Shown piece by piece: positions 33,496 through 41,893 of a stretch of DNA of 64,000 nt. The notes beneath the pieces were generated by a model. That model was not told where the DNA came from. It searched no databases and saw nothing but the letters and a program-made list of their open reading frames with translations. The stretch is from positions 1 through 64,000 of the forward strand of contig NZ_JAAKZG010000014.1 of the NCBI RefSeq assembly GCF_011045115.1, in the 5' to 3' direction. The number at the start of each line of letters is the position of its first letter. Position 1 is the stretch's first letter. Origin of the DNA: Mesorhizobium zhangyense (GTDB lineage: Bacteria > Pseudomonadota > Alphaproteobacteria > Rhizobiales > Rhizobiaceae). A program made the translations under genes and the position numbers.

Positions 33496-34748
33496 TGCGC
33501 ATAATTTCACTGGTTCTGGCTTTCCTGATCGGGCTTCAGCCGGCCTTGGCCGACGGCCCCGATGGCAAGATCCCCGGCGGCGGCGTCAATGGCGCGGCCA
33601 TCGACACGAACGCCCGCGTACTTGCCGCCACCGGCGGCGCGGGCGGTGCCTATGGCGACGAAGGCTATGACAATCGCGGCAGGCGCCTGCCCGGCGGCAA
33701 CGGCCCGATATCGCGCATCAAGGACATCGCCCGGCTGCAGAGCGCGCGCGACAACCAGCTCGTCGGCTACGGCCTCGTCATCGGCTTGCAAGGCTCGGGC
33801 GACAGCCTGCGCAACTCGCCCTTCACCGAACAGTCTATCCGCGCCATGCTCGAAAATCTCGGTATCGCGTCCGAAGGCGGTCGCGCCCGCGCCAAGAATG
33901 TCGCCGCCGTCATCGTCACCGCCAACCTGCCGCCCTTCGTCCAGTCCGGCGCGCGCATCGATGTCAGCGTCTCGTCCATGGGCGACGCCATTTCGCTGGC
34001 GGGCGGCACGCTGATCATGACGCCGCTTAAGGCAGCCGATGGCGAAATCTACGCCGTGGCGCAAGGACCCGTCTTCATTGCCGGTTTCGAGGCGCAAGGG
34101 CAGGCCGAGCGGGTAACCCAGGGCGTTCCGACTGCCGGCCGCGTGCCGAACGGCGCCATCGTCGAACGTCAGGTGCAGGCGGCAATGGGCGACCAGTCGC
34201 TGCTCACCCTTCAGCTTCTCAACGCCGACTTCTCCACCGCCGTCCGCGTCACCGACGTCATCAACGACTATTCCCGCGCTCGCTTCGGCAAGCGCGTCGC
34301 CAGCGAGCAGGATTCGCGCACGGTCATGATCCGCAAGCCGGAGGGCATTTCGCCCGCGCGCTTCTACGCCGAGCTTGAAAATCTGGTCGTGGAATCCGAT
34401 GTGCCCGCCCGCGTCGTCGTCGACGAGCGCACCGGCACGATCGTGATCGGCCAGGACGTGCGCATCTCGCGCGTCGCCATCAGCCACGGCACTCTGACGG
34501 TGCGCATCACCGAGACGCCGACCATCGTCCAGCCGGAGCCTTTCTCGCGCGGCGTCACGGCAGTAGAGCCGAACACCGCCATCGATATCTCCCAGCCGGA
34601 CGCCAAGGTCGCGCTCCTCGATGGGCCCGATCTCGAAACGCTGGTTTCCGGCCTGAACCGGCTCGGCGTCAAGCCAGCTGGCATCATCGCAATCCTTCAG
34701 GGCATCAAATCCGCCGGCGCCCTGCAGGCCGATCTCGTGCTGCAATAG
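33492..34748 (+). CDS. flgI: Flagellar P-ring protein FlgI
   Basis: Encodes 418 aa. A signal peptide covers about 1-20 (LVLAFLIGLQPALA). Compared with most FlgI proteins there is an insert of about 45 residues rich in Gly between the signal peptide and the conserved SRIKDIARLQSARDNQLVGYG that begins near 79. The remainder follows the family, including GTLIMTPLKAADGEIYAVAQGP near 172. FlgI polymerises as the P ring in the periplasm with FlgA help. Confidence 0.94.
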   Translation: MMRIISLVLAFLIGLQPALADGPDGKIPGGGVNGAAIDTNARVLAATGGAGGAYGDEGYDNRGRRLPGGNGPISRIKDIARLQSARDNQLVGYGLVIGLQGSGDSLRNSPFTEQSIRAMLENLGIASEGGRARAKNVAAVIVTANLPPFVQSGARIDVSVSSMGDAISLAGGTLIMTPLKAADGEIYAVAQGPVFIAGFEAQGQAERVTQGVPTAGRVPNGAIVERQVQAAMGDQSLLTLQLLNADFSTAVRVTDVINDYSRARFGKRVASEQDSRTVMIRKPEGISPARFYAELENLVVESDVPARVVVDERTGTIVIGQDVRISRVAISHGTLTVRITETPTIVQPEPFSRGVTAVEPNTAIDISQPDAKVALLDGPDLETLVSGLNRLGVKPAGIIAILQGIKSAGALQADLVLQ

Positions 34749-34758
34749 GTGAAGGCCG

Positions 34759-35301
34759 ATGAGCGCTGATCCCCACTTCCTCACATGGCCCCGGCGAAAC
34801 GCCGGCCGCATCCTGGCTGCCGTAGCGCTAACCACCATGCTGAGCGCGAGCGGCCCTGCCGCGACGCAGTCGATCGTCGCTGCCGCAGCACCCACGGACG
34901 GCTCCGAAACCGAAGTCGAGCGCTTCTGCTCCAACATCGCCGACGCCGCCCGCGACCGCCGCTATGCTCTCCAGGCGCAGGAACTCGAGACGCTGCAGAA
35001 GGACATCGACCAGCGCATGAAGCTGCTCGAGGAAAAGCGCGCTGAATATGAGGAATGGCTGAAGCGCCGCGACGACTTCCTGTCGAAGGCAGAAGACAAC
35101 GTCGTCAAGATCTACGCCGCGATGAAGCCCGACGCTGCCGCCGAGCGGCTGGCCGAGGTCAACATCAATGTTGCCGCCGGCATCATGATGAAGCTCGATT
35201 CGCGCAAGGCCGGCGTCATCCTCAACGAAATGGACCGCAAGGCGGCCGCAGCACTTACCGGCATCATGGCGAGTGCCGCCCGCAAGGAAGACCCCTCATG
35301 A
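34759..35301 (+). CDS. motE: MotC chaperone MotE
   Basis: Encodes 180 aa. The hydrophobic 17-32 region is a signal peptide or anchor. A long coiled coil spans about 68-115 (LQKDIDQRMKLLEEKRAEYE), then a MgtE-N-like helical region with MKPDAAAERLAEVN and KAGVILNEMDRKAAAALTGIM. In Sinorhizobium MotE stabilises and folds the periplasmic MotC. Position between flgI and flgH is the rhizobial one. Its TGA overlaps the flgH ATG. Confidence 0.9.
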   Translation: MSADPHFLTWPRRNAGRILAAVALTTMLSASGPAATQSIVAAAAPTDGSETEVERFCSNIADAARDRRYALQAQELETLQKDIDQRMKLLEEKRAEYEEWLKRRDDFLSKAEDNVVKIYAAMKPDAAAERLAEVNINVAAGIMMKLDSRKAGVILNEMDRKAAAALTGIMASAARKEDPS

Positions 35302-35996
35302 TCCGATTTGCCCTCGTAGCACTGGCCGCTGCTACGGTTTCCGGCTGCGCCACCAGAGTTGAAGAAGTCGGCAAGGAGCCGGTGATGTCCCCGGTCGGGT
35401 CCGGCATCGCCGCGCAATCGGTCTATCAGTATCCCCAGCCGCCGGCCCAGCCGGTCAAGCGCTTCTCGCTGTGGGACGATCGCCAGAAGCGGCTGTTCAC
35501 CGATCCGCGCGCGCTGGCACCCGGCGACATCCTCACCGTCAAGATCGAGATCAACGACCGCGCCCGCTTCAAGAACGAATCTGACCGCGACCGCAAGGTC
35601 AACCGCACGCTGGGCGCGGGCATGGACTTCGGCTGGAACGGCAGCAAGCAGGGCGGCTCTTTCGATGCCGACGTCGGCTCGAACACCTCCACCAAGGGCT
35701 CCGGCAAGACCGAGCGCTCCGAGAGCATCGAGCTTTCGGTCGCCGCCGTCGTCAGCGACGTGCTGCCCAACGGCAACCTGGTCATCAACGGTTCGCAGGA
35801 AGTGCGGGTAAACGCTGAACTGCGCATCCTGACCATCGCCGGCATCGTTCGCCCGACAGACATCGGCCCCTACAACACCATTTCCTACGAGCGCATCGCC
35901 GAGGCCCGCATCTCCTATGGCGGGCGCGGGCGCCTGACCGAGGTTCAGCAGCCGCCCTATGGCCAGCAAATCCTCGACAACGTGCTTCCATTCTAG
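35298..35996 (+). CDS. flgH: Flagellar L-ring protein FlgH
   Basis: Encodes 232 aa, a lipoprotein: FALVALAAATVSGCATR has the lipobox VSGC with Cys16. Conserved segments are SLWDDRQKRLFTDPRALAPGDIL near 54-76 and LPNGNLVINGSQEVRVNAE near 156-174. It forms the L ring in the outer membrane around the rod. The ATG at 35298 overlaps the motE stop. Confidence 0.95.
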   Translation: MIRFALVALAAATVSGCATRVEEVGKEPVMSPVGSGIAAQSVYQYPQPPAQPVKRFSLWDDRQKRLFTDPRALAPGDILTVKIEINDRARFKNESDRDRKVNRTLGAGMDFGWNGSKQGGSFDADVGSNTSTKGSGKTERSESIELSVAAVVSDVLPNGNLVINGSQEVRVNAELRILTIAGIVRPTDIGPYNTISYERIAEARISYGGRGRLTEVQQPPYGQQILDNVLPF

Positions 35997-36014
35997 GAAA
36001 GAACCGCCGACGCC

Positions 36015-36515
36015 ATGTCCGTAACCGAAATAGCCCCTTCCCAGCCCAAAGGCCCATCGCTGGTCATTCAGGCCGTGGTCCTTCTGGGCATGACGGCCGC
36101 CGCGATCGGTCTCGGCTGGGTCTCGGGCCAGTACCTGTATGGTCGCGAGAGCGCGGCCAAGGTGGAGGTTGCGGCAGGTGAAAGCCATGAAGCGCCGGCA
36201 AAGGCCGAGGGCGACCATGGGAAGGCTTCAACCGGCCTCGAGGTTCCCTTGCCGCCAATCACCACCAATCTTGCCGCGCCGAGCGACATGTGGGTTCGCA
36301 TGGAGGCCTCCGTCGTGTTCGACGCGCCCCAGCCGCAATCGCTTGTCGACGATATCCATCAGGACCTGCTTGCCTTCCTTCGAACCGTCAAGGTTCACCA
36401 GATCGAAGGCGCCAGCGGGTTCCAGCATCTGAAAGCCGATCTCGAGGAGCGGGCGAAAATCCGCAGCGAGGGCCATGTCAGGCAGGTGCTCATCCGGACA
36501 CTGCTTTTCGAATGA
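36015..36515 (+). CDS. fliL: Flagellar basal-body-associated protein FliL
   Basis: Encodes 166 aa with one membrane helix at about 18-40 and a periplasmic domain that begins MWVRMEASVVFDAPQP near 94. The C-terminus ends FLRTVKVHQIEGASG ... VRQVLIRTLLFE, the FliL pattern. FliL surrounds the stator. Its last codon overlaps the fliP start (ATGA). A second FliL-like gene lies at 56645. Confidence 0.9.
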   Translation: MSVTEIAPSQPKGPSLVIQAVVLLGMTAAAIGLGWVSGQYLYGRESAAKVEVAAGESHEAPAKAEGDHGKASTGLEVPLPPITTNLAAPSDMWVRMEASVVFDAPQPQSLVDDIHQDLLAFLRTVKVHQIEGASGFQHLKADLEERAKIRSEGHVRQVLIRTLLFE

Positions 36516-37243
36516 GAAAACTTCTCCTCACGGGCTTGGCGCTGATCGCCACCGCAACGGTGGCGCAGGCCCAGCAGATCGATCTCGGCGGCATCGGCCA
36601 GGCTGACGGCACCACCGTGGGCTACATCATCCAGATGTTCGGCCTGCTGACGGTTTTGTCGATCGCGCCGGGCCTGCTCATCATGGTGACGAGCTTCACC
36701 CGCTTCGTCATCGCCTTCTCGATCCTGCGCGTCGGCATGGGCCTGCAGACGACGCCCGCCAACATGATCATCATCAGCCTGTCGCTGTTCATGACCTTCT
36801 ACGTCATGGCGCCGACCTTCGATCAGGCATGGGCCAATGGCGTGCGCCCGCTGATGAACAACGAGATAAACCAGGACCAGGCGCTAGAGCGGATTTCCGA
36901 TCCATTCCGGCAGTTCATGGTCAAGCACGTCCGCGACAAGGATTTCGACCTGTTCGCCGACCTTGCGCGCGAACGCGGCCAGACCGTTTCGCGCGAAAAT
37001 GTCGATCTGCGCGTGCTGGTTCCCGCCTTCATGATTTCGGAAATCCGGCGCGGTTTCGAGATAGGCTTCCTCATTGTGCTGCCATTTCTCGTCATCGACC
37101 TGATCGTCGCCACCATCACCATGGCCATGGGCATGATGATGCTGCCGCCGACGGTGGTGTCGTTGCCGTTCAAGATCCTGTTCTTCGTGCTCATCGACGG
37201 CTGGAACCTGCTCGTCGGCAGCCTTGTCAGGTCGTTCAATTGA
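36512..37243 (+). CDS. fliP: Flagellar export gate protein FliP
   Basis: Encodes 243 aa with a cleavable signal peptide (1-20, ending VAQAQ) and four membrane helices. FliP signatures visible are VTSFTRFVIAFSILR near 62-76 and the C-terminal FKILFFVLIDGWNLLVGSLV near 219-238. FliP with FliQ and FliR forms the export gate. It ends the operon that began upstream; a 265-nt gap to flagellin follows. Confidence 0.96.
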   Translation: MRKLLLTGLALIATATVAQAQQIDLGGIGQADGTTVGYIIQMFGLLTVLSIAPGLLIMVTSFTRFVIAFSILRVGMGLQTTPANMIIISLSLFMTFYVMAPTFDQAWANGVRPLMNNEINQDQALERISDPFRQFMVKHVRDKDFDLFADLARERGQTVSRENVDLRVLVPAFMISEIRRGFEIGFLIVLPFLVIDLIVATITMAMGMMMLPPTVVSLPFKILFFVLIDGWNLLVGSLVRSFN

Positions 37244-37508
37244 ACATTCCGGGAAATGGTTAAGAATTTTCGCCGCGACAAAAAGACTCATCCAAACAAT
37301 GGCATGAGAGATTTCCGGAGTTGCGGCAGGCTGAATCCGGCCATAGAGTCATAAAACTGAATTATCCTTTTGGTAGGGATTGCCCGCCATAAAGGCACTC
37401 ATACAGACGGATTGGCCCAACCAGGGCCATAGGCATGATGCCGCTCCGCTCTCGCCGGTATATTCCGGCATGTTCCTCACAAATTGCACATCACAAGGAA
37501 CACGGCTC
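37244..37508 (+). promoter_or_regulatory. Flagellin promoter and leader region
   Basis: This gap has no gene. AT-rich sequence at 37256-37300 and 37330-37380 and the strong ribosome-binding site AAGGA before the flagellin ATG suggest a dedicated promoter and leader. I could not pick a definite -35/-10 pair. In Rhizobiales the flagellin leader mRNA is a known target of FlbT, encoded here at 50439; the binding site cannot be recognised by eye. Confidence 0.4.
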
Positions 37509-38285
37509 ATGGCTAGCCTTCTCACCAACGCATCTGCAATGACCGCCCTGCAGACGCTCACGCAGACCAACAAGAACCTGGCAACCACGCAGAACCGCAT
37601 CGCCACCGGCCAGGCCGTTTCGACCGCTTCGGACAACGCCGCTTACTGGTCGATCGCCACCGGCATGCGCGCGCAGAATTCCATCAACCAGTCGGTCAAG
37701 GATTCGCTGGGCTTCGGCTCGGCAGTCGTCGACGTCGCCTACACCGGTCTGGAAGAGTCCATCAAGCTCGGCGAGAAGATCGTGTCCAAGCTTGCTTCTA
37801 TGGGCCAGGACGGCATCGACGATGCAACTGTCCAGAAGGAAGTCGACGCGCTCACCGCACAGATCGCGCAGATCGCCACTTCGGCCGACTTCGAAGGCCA
37901 GAACCTGCTGAGCACCGCCGGCACCGCCCTGACCGTCGTCGCAGGCTACGTCAAGGATTCGGGCACTCTCGACACGATCACCGTTGCCAAGTACGACCTC
38001 GAAGCAGCTGACTTCTCCGATCTTGCGACGGCGGAAACCACGCTCAAGGCCATGCGCGATGCCGCAGCCGACCTCGGCGCCTCGAAGATCCGCGTCGACT
38101 CGCAGCTCTCCTTCACGTCGAAGCTGATCGACGCTGTCGACCGCGGCGTCGGCGCGCTCGTCGATGCTGACATGAACGCTGAATCGGCTCGCCTTTCGGC
38201 GCTCCAGACCCAGCAGCAGCTCGGCATCCAGGCGCTGTCGATCGCCAACTCCAGCTCGCAGTCGATCCTGACGCTCTTCCGCTAA
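37509..38285 (+). CDS. fla: Flagellin (short form)
   Basis: Encodes 258 aa, short for a flagellin. The N-terminus MASLLTNASAMTALQTL and QNRIATGQAVSTASDNAAYW are the D0/D1 pattern, and the C-terminus (LDAVDRGVG-like, then QQLGIQALSIANSSSQSIL) is the matching D0/D1 part. The variable D2/D3 region is nearly absent. The ATG at 37509 has AAGGA 10 nt upstream; an in-frame upstream extension is not supported. It is the only flagellin in this window and is followed by a hairpin terminator. Confidence 0.94.
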   Translation: MASLLTNASAMTALQTLTQTNKNLATTQNRIATGQAVSTASDNAAYWSIATGMRAQNSINQSVKDSLGFGSAVVDVAYTGLEESIKLGEKIVSKLASMGQDGIDDATVQKEVDALTAQIAQIATSADFEGQNLLSTAGTALTVVAGYVKDSGTLDTITVAKYDLEAADFSDLATAETTLKAMRDAAADLGASKIRVDSQLSFTSKLIDAVDRGVGALVDADMNAESARLSALQTQQQLGIQALSIANSSSQSILTLFR

Positions 38286-38319
38286 TAGCGGATTGGGTTA
38301 AAGGACGGGGCAATTAACC

Positions 38320-38360
38320 GGGTCGCGCTCTTTCGGGGGCGCGGCCCGATTTCATTTTCG
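38320..38360 (+). terminator. Intrinsic-type hairpin after flagellin
   Basis: GGGTCGCGC (38320-38328) pairs with GCGCGGCCC (38339-38347) with one G-U pair and a 10-nt loop, and is followed by a T-rich tract (GATTTCATTTT). Its place 35 nt after the flagellin stop fits transcription termination of this highly expressed gene. Confidence 0.7.
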
Positions 38361-38415
38361 CACAAGCTTCGACCTCTAGTGTTCCTGCCGACAGACATGC
38401 AGGAGCCTTTGAGCC

Positions 38416-40038
38416 GTGCCGCAGCAAATTCAGACCATTCTTTCGAACCTGCAGGGTTTCGGCCCGCGCCGGCTGGCAATAATGGGCGGTGTCGCCGCAT
38501 TGGTGATGGCCATCATCGGCCTCGGCGCCTTCTACCTCAACCGCCCAGCCTATGAGACGCTCTATGTCGGGCTCGAACGTTCCGACGTGAACCAGATCGG
38601 CCTTGCGCTCAATGAAGCAGGCATCGGCTTCGATGTCGGCTCCGACGGCACCAGCGTTCTCGTCCCAACCGGCAAGACGGCAACCGCGCGCATGCTGCTT
38701 GCCGAAAAGGGTCTGCCGACCAGCGCCAATGCCGGCTACGAACTGTTCGACAATGTCGGCTCGCTTGGCCTCACCTCCTTCATGCAGCAAATCACCCGCG
38801 TGCGTGCGCTTGAAGGCGAGATTGCCCGCACCATCCAGTCCATCAACGGCATCCGCGCCGCACGCGTCCATATCGTTCTGTCCGAGCGCGCCAATTTCCG
38901 CCGCGACGAGCAGGAACCTTCGGCCTCCGTCGTCATCCGCGCCTCCGGCATCGACGAGGTCAAGAGCGCGATGTCCATCCGCCATCTCGTCGCCGCCGCC
39001 GTCCCCGGCCTGAATGCCGAGAAGGTGACCGTACTCGATTCGGCCGGCACGCTGCTTGCTGCCGGTGACGATCCGATCAATTCCAGCGCCAGCCGCTCGC
39101 TCGGCGTCGAGCAGACGGTGGAATCGCAGATCGAGGCCAACATCCGCCGCGCGCTGACACCCTATCTCGGCCCGGACAATTTCCGCGCCAGCGTCAAGGC
39201 CGACGTCAACACTGACACCAGGCAGACGGAAGAGACGATTTTCGATCCGGAATCGCGCGTCGAGCGCTCGGTTCAGGTCGTGCGCGCCAATGAGAGCGCC
39301 AACCGCCGCTCCGCTGCCGCACCCGCCACCGTCGAGCAGAACCTGCCTGAAGCAAACCTCGCAGCCGTCGACGGCCCGCAGTCGTCCGAAAACAGCGACC
39401 GCAAGGAAGAGACGACCAACTACGAGATGAACTCAAAGCGCATCGCCACCGTCAGCAACGGCTACACGGTGACCAAGATGTCCGTGGCCGTCGTCGTCAA
39501 CCAGCAGCGCCTGGCCGCAATTCTCGGCGAAGGCGCGACGGCAGAGCAGATCAACGGGCGCATCGCTGAAATCCAGAAGGTCGTTTCCACCGCGGCCGGC
39601 CTCGACATGGCGCGCGGCGATGTTGTCAACGTCTCGGCGGTCGAATTCATCGACGGTCTCGACGGCGTCGAGATCGCCGCGCCCGGCTTCATGGACAAGC
39701 TTGGCCAGCAGACGGGCACGATCATCAATGCCGTCGCCTTCGTCGTCGTGGTCTTCCTGGTCGCCTTCTTCGGGCTGCGGCCGATGGTGGCGTCCCTGTC
39801 GAAGCCTGCCGAGATCGCCGGCCCAAGCTTCGACGACGTGCAGCGCTCGCTGCCGACGCCGGACCAAGCCTCCAGCGAGACCGAGTCCCTGCCGCAGCCG
39901 CCGCGCACCAATCCGCTCGACGATCTGCGCCGCAAGCTCCGGCCTGCCCCGCAGGAACGCCTCGCGCGCATGGTCGACCTCAATGAGGAACGCACCGCGC
40001 ACATCCTGCGCAAATGGGCTCATCAGGAAGCCGCCTGA
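38416..40038 (+). CDS. fliF: Flagellar MS-ring protein FliF
   Basis: Encodes 540 aa from a GTG at 38416 with AGGAG 10 nt upstream. Membrane helices lie at about 22-44 and 438-460. RBM segments between them include AYETLYVGLERSDVNQI near 49 and EIARTIQSINGIRAARVHIV near 135. FliF forms the ring that houses the export apparatus. In Sinorhizobium fliF lies next to visN by memory; here it is 18 kb away, after flagellin, and is followed by the fliH-like gene and motB. Confidence 0.96.
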   Translation: MPQQIQTILSNLQGFGPRRLAIMGGVAALVMAIIGLGAFYLNRPAYETLYVGLERSDVNQIGLALNEAGIGFDVGSDGTSVLVPTGKTATARMLLAEKGLPTSANAGYELFDNVGSLGLTSFMQQITRVRALEGEIARTIQSINGIRAARVHIVLSERANFRRDEQEPSASVVIRASGIDEVKSAMSIRHLVAAAVPGLNAEKVTVLDSAGTLLAAGDDPINSSASRSLGVEQTVESQIEANIRRALTPYLGPDNFRASVKADVNTDTRQTEETIFDPESRVERSVQVVRANESANRRSAAAPATVEQNLPEANLAAVDGPQSSENSDRKEETTNYEMNSKRIATVSNGYTVTKMSVAVVVNQQRLAAILGEGATAEQINGRIAEIQKVVSTAAGLDMARGDVVNVSAVEFIDGLDGVEIAAPGFMDKLGQQTGTIINAVAFVVVVFLVAFFGLRPMVASLSKPAEIAGPSFDDVQRSLPTPDQASSETESLPQPPRTNPLDDLRRKLRPAPQERLARMVDLNEERTAHILRKWAHQEAA

Positions 40039-40673
40039 TGAGCGCGCTTGCCCTTTTCGAGCTTCTTCAGGATTTCGGCCCCGTCCGCGCAGCCGAACCC
40101 GCACGCACGCCAGAGCCGCAACGCAAGGCGGCTTCCCCGGTTTTTACACCGTCGACCATAGCCCCCGACTACTCCGACATGATCAGCGCGGAAGTTGCCC
40201 GCGCTGAAGCTGCGCTGACGGAGCGTCTCGCGGCCGAGCACGTTGTCGAAATGGAGGCCGAACGCCTGCGTCACGCAACCGAGTTGGAGGAAATCCTTCA
40301 TCGCTTCGGGCAGGAAGCCGGCGCGACCTTGGCTGCCGGCATCGCCGAGATGGAAGCGCGCGTCACCGAACTCACCACCACGGCAACGGCTCGCATCGTC
40401 GGCGGCATTCTGAGCGAGGATATCCAGAAGCGTTCGCTTGAAGCGCTTGCCCAGTCGATCAAGACAGCCACCGCCGATCCCGAAGCGGTGCGCATCCGCG
40501 TTTCCGGCCCGCAATCGCTGTTCGAGGCGCTCAGGGCGGCCATGCCGGAGCGGGAGCACAATTTCGATTATGTCGAGGCACCCGGCTTCGACCTCACCGT
40601 CACGATTGACGGCGACATATTCGAAACGCGGATCGCCGAATGGTCCGCGGCAATCTCGGAGATCCTGGCGTGA
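40038..40673 (+). CDS. fliH: FliH-like flagellar export regulator
   Basis: Encodes 211 aa. The segment DYSDMISAEVARAEAALTERLAAEHVVEMEAERLRH near 44-79 is an Ala/Glu-rich coiled coil typical of FliH/HrpE; the C-terminal part has IDGDIFETRIAEWSAAISEIL. The ATG at 40038 overlaps the fliF stop (TGATG). FliH binds FliI and regulates ATPase docking. Similarity is low, so the name rests on fold-like features and its place after fliF. Confidence 0.7.
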   Translation: MSALALFELLQDFGPVRAAEPARTPEPQRKAASPVFTPSTIAPDYSDMISAEVARAEAALTERLAAEHVVEMEAERLRHATELEEILHRFGQEAGATLAAGIAEMEARVTELTTTATARIVGGILSEDIQKRSLEALAQSIKTATADPEAVRIRVSGPQSLFEALRAAMPEREHNFDYVEAPGFDLTVTIDGDIFETRIAEWSAAISEILA

Positions 40674-41893
40674 GCAGCGTGGATATCGACAACGTCAAGC
40701 ACGAGATCGTTATCGTCAGGCGTGGTCATAGCGGTGAAGATGACGCCCATCACGGCGGCGTCTGGAAGATCGCCTTCGCCGATTTCATGACTGCGATGAT
40801 GTGCTTCTTCCTCGTCATGTGGCTGATCAGCGCTGCCGACGAGAAGACGAAGAAATCCGTCGCAAACTACTTCAACCCCGTTCAGTTGATGGACAACACC
40901 ACGAGCAGCCGCGGCCTCGAAAGCGAGAGCGAAGGCCTGCCCGCCGAGAAGCCCGAAGATTCGACCAGCGCGGGCGAAGGCACCGGCCGCGCCAAATCCG
41001 GTCCGTCGACGGAGCAGAATTCCGCCGATGCCGCCGATACCGATCAACGCTCGGATGAGAACCTTTTCGCCGACCCCTACGCAGTGCTGGCCGAGATCGC
41101 CGCCAATTCCGGCGTGCGCCAGAATGTCAGCGACAAGGGCGATGGCGGCGTGCAGGAAGCCGGCCCGGCAACCGGCGCGGAAGGCGGCGAATCCTACCGC
41201 GATCCGTTCGCACCGGACTTCTGGTCGCAGCAGGTGGCAACGCCCCTGGCCGAGGCAAGTGCGGAGCGCTCCAAGCCCGAAACGGAAACCGCCAAGGCTG
41301 ATATCACCGCCCCCAAGGATGTCGCACCGCTGGAAGAACTTGCCGAGACGAAAAAGGAAGCCAAGCCGGAAAAGCCTGTCGCTGAAAAACCAGCCGACAC
41401 TGCGCCCAAGCAGGACAAGCCGAGCGCCGCCGACGTCAAGAAGGCGGAACAGCTGCGCAAGGAACTTGCCGCCGCATTCCCTGCCGGCGACAAGCTGCAT
41501 GACGGCATCTCGGTCGAGGCAACGGCTAAGGGCGTCATCATCTCGGTCACCGACCAGCTCGATTTCGGCATGTTCGAGATCGGCTCGGCCGTGCCCCGCC
41601 GCGAGCTCATCCTGGCGATGGAAAAGATCAGCAAGGCGTTGAACGAGCAGAAGGGCGTGATCACCATCAGCGGCCATACTGATGCGCGCCCGTTCAGGAG
41701 CGCAGCCTATGACAACTGGCGGCTTTCGTCCGCTCGCGCCCATTCGGCCTATTACATGCTGGTGCGCGGCGGTCTAGACGAGCGCCGCGTCACCGAAGTC
41801 GGCGGCTTCGCCGACCGCAAGCCGAAGAGCGCCGCCGACCCGCTGGCCGCCGTCAATCGCCGCATCGAGATCGTGCTGGAGAACGGCGGATGA
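40670..41893 (+). CDS. motB: Flagellar stator protein MotB
   Basis: Encodes 407 aa from a GTG at 40670 that overlaps the upstream stop (GTGA). The membrane helix around 35-60 contains IAFADFMTAMMCFFLVMWL, including the stator Asp in FADFMTA. A long disordered linker rich in Glu/Lys/Pro (about 75-260) is followed by the OmpA-like peptidoglycan-binding domain from about 265, with GHTDARPFRSAAYDNWRLS near 337. The linker is longer than in enteric MotB, as in rhizobia. Confidence 0.95.
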   Translation: MSSVDIDNVKHEIVIVRRGHSGEDDAHHGGVWKIAFADFMTAMMCFFLVMWLISAADEKTKKSVANYFNPVQLMDNTTSSRGLESESEGLPAEKPEDSTSAGEGTGRAKSGPSTEQNSADAADTDQRSDENLFADPYAVLAEIAANSGVRQNVSDKGDGGVQEAGPATGAEGGESYRDPFAPDFWSQQVATPLAEASAERSKPETETAKADITAPKDVAPLEELAETKKEAKPEKPVAEKPADTAPKQDKPSAADVKKAEQLRKELAAAFPAGDKLHDGISVEATAKGVIISVTDQLDFGMFEIGSAVPRRELILAMEKISKALNEQKGVITISGHTDARPFRSAAYDNWRLSSARAHSAYYMLVRGGLDERRVTEVGGFADRKPKSAADPLAAVNRRIEIVLENGG

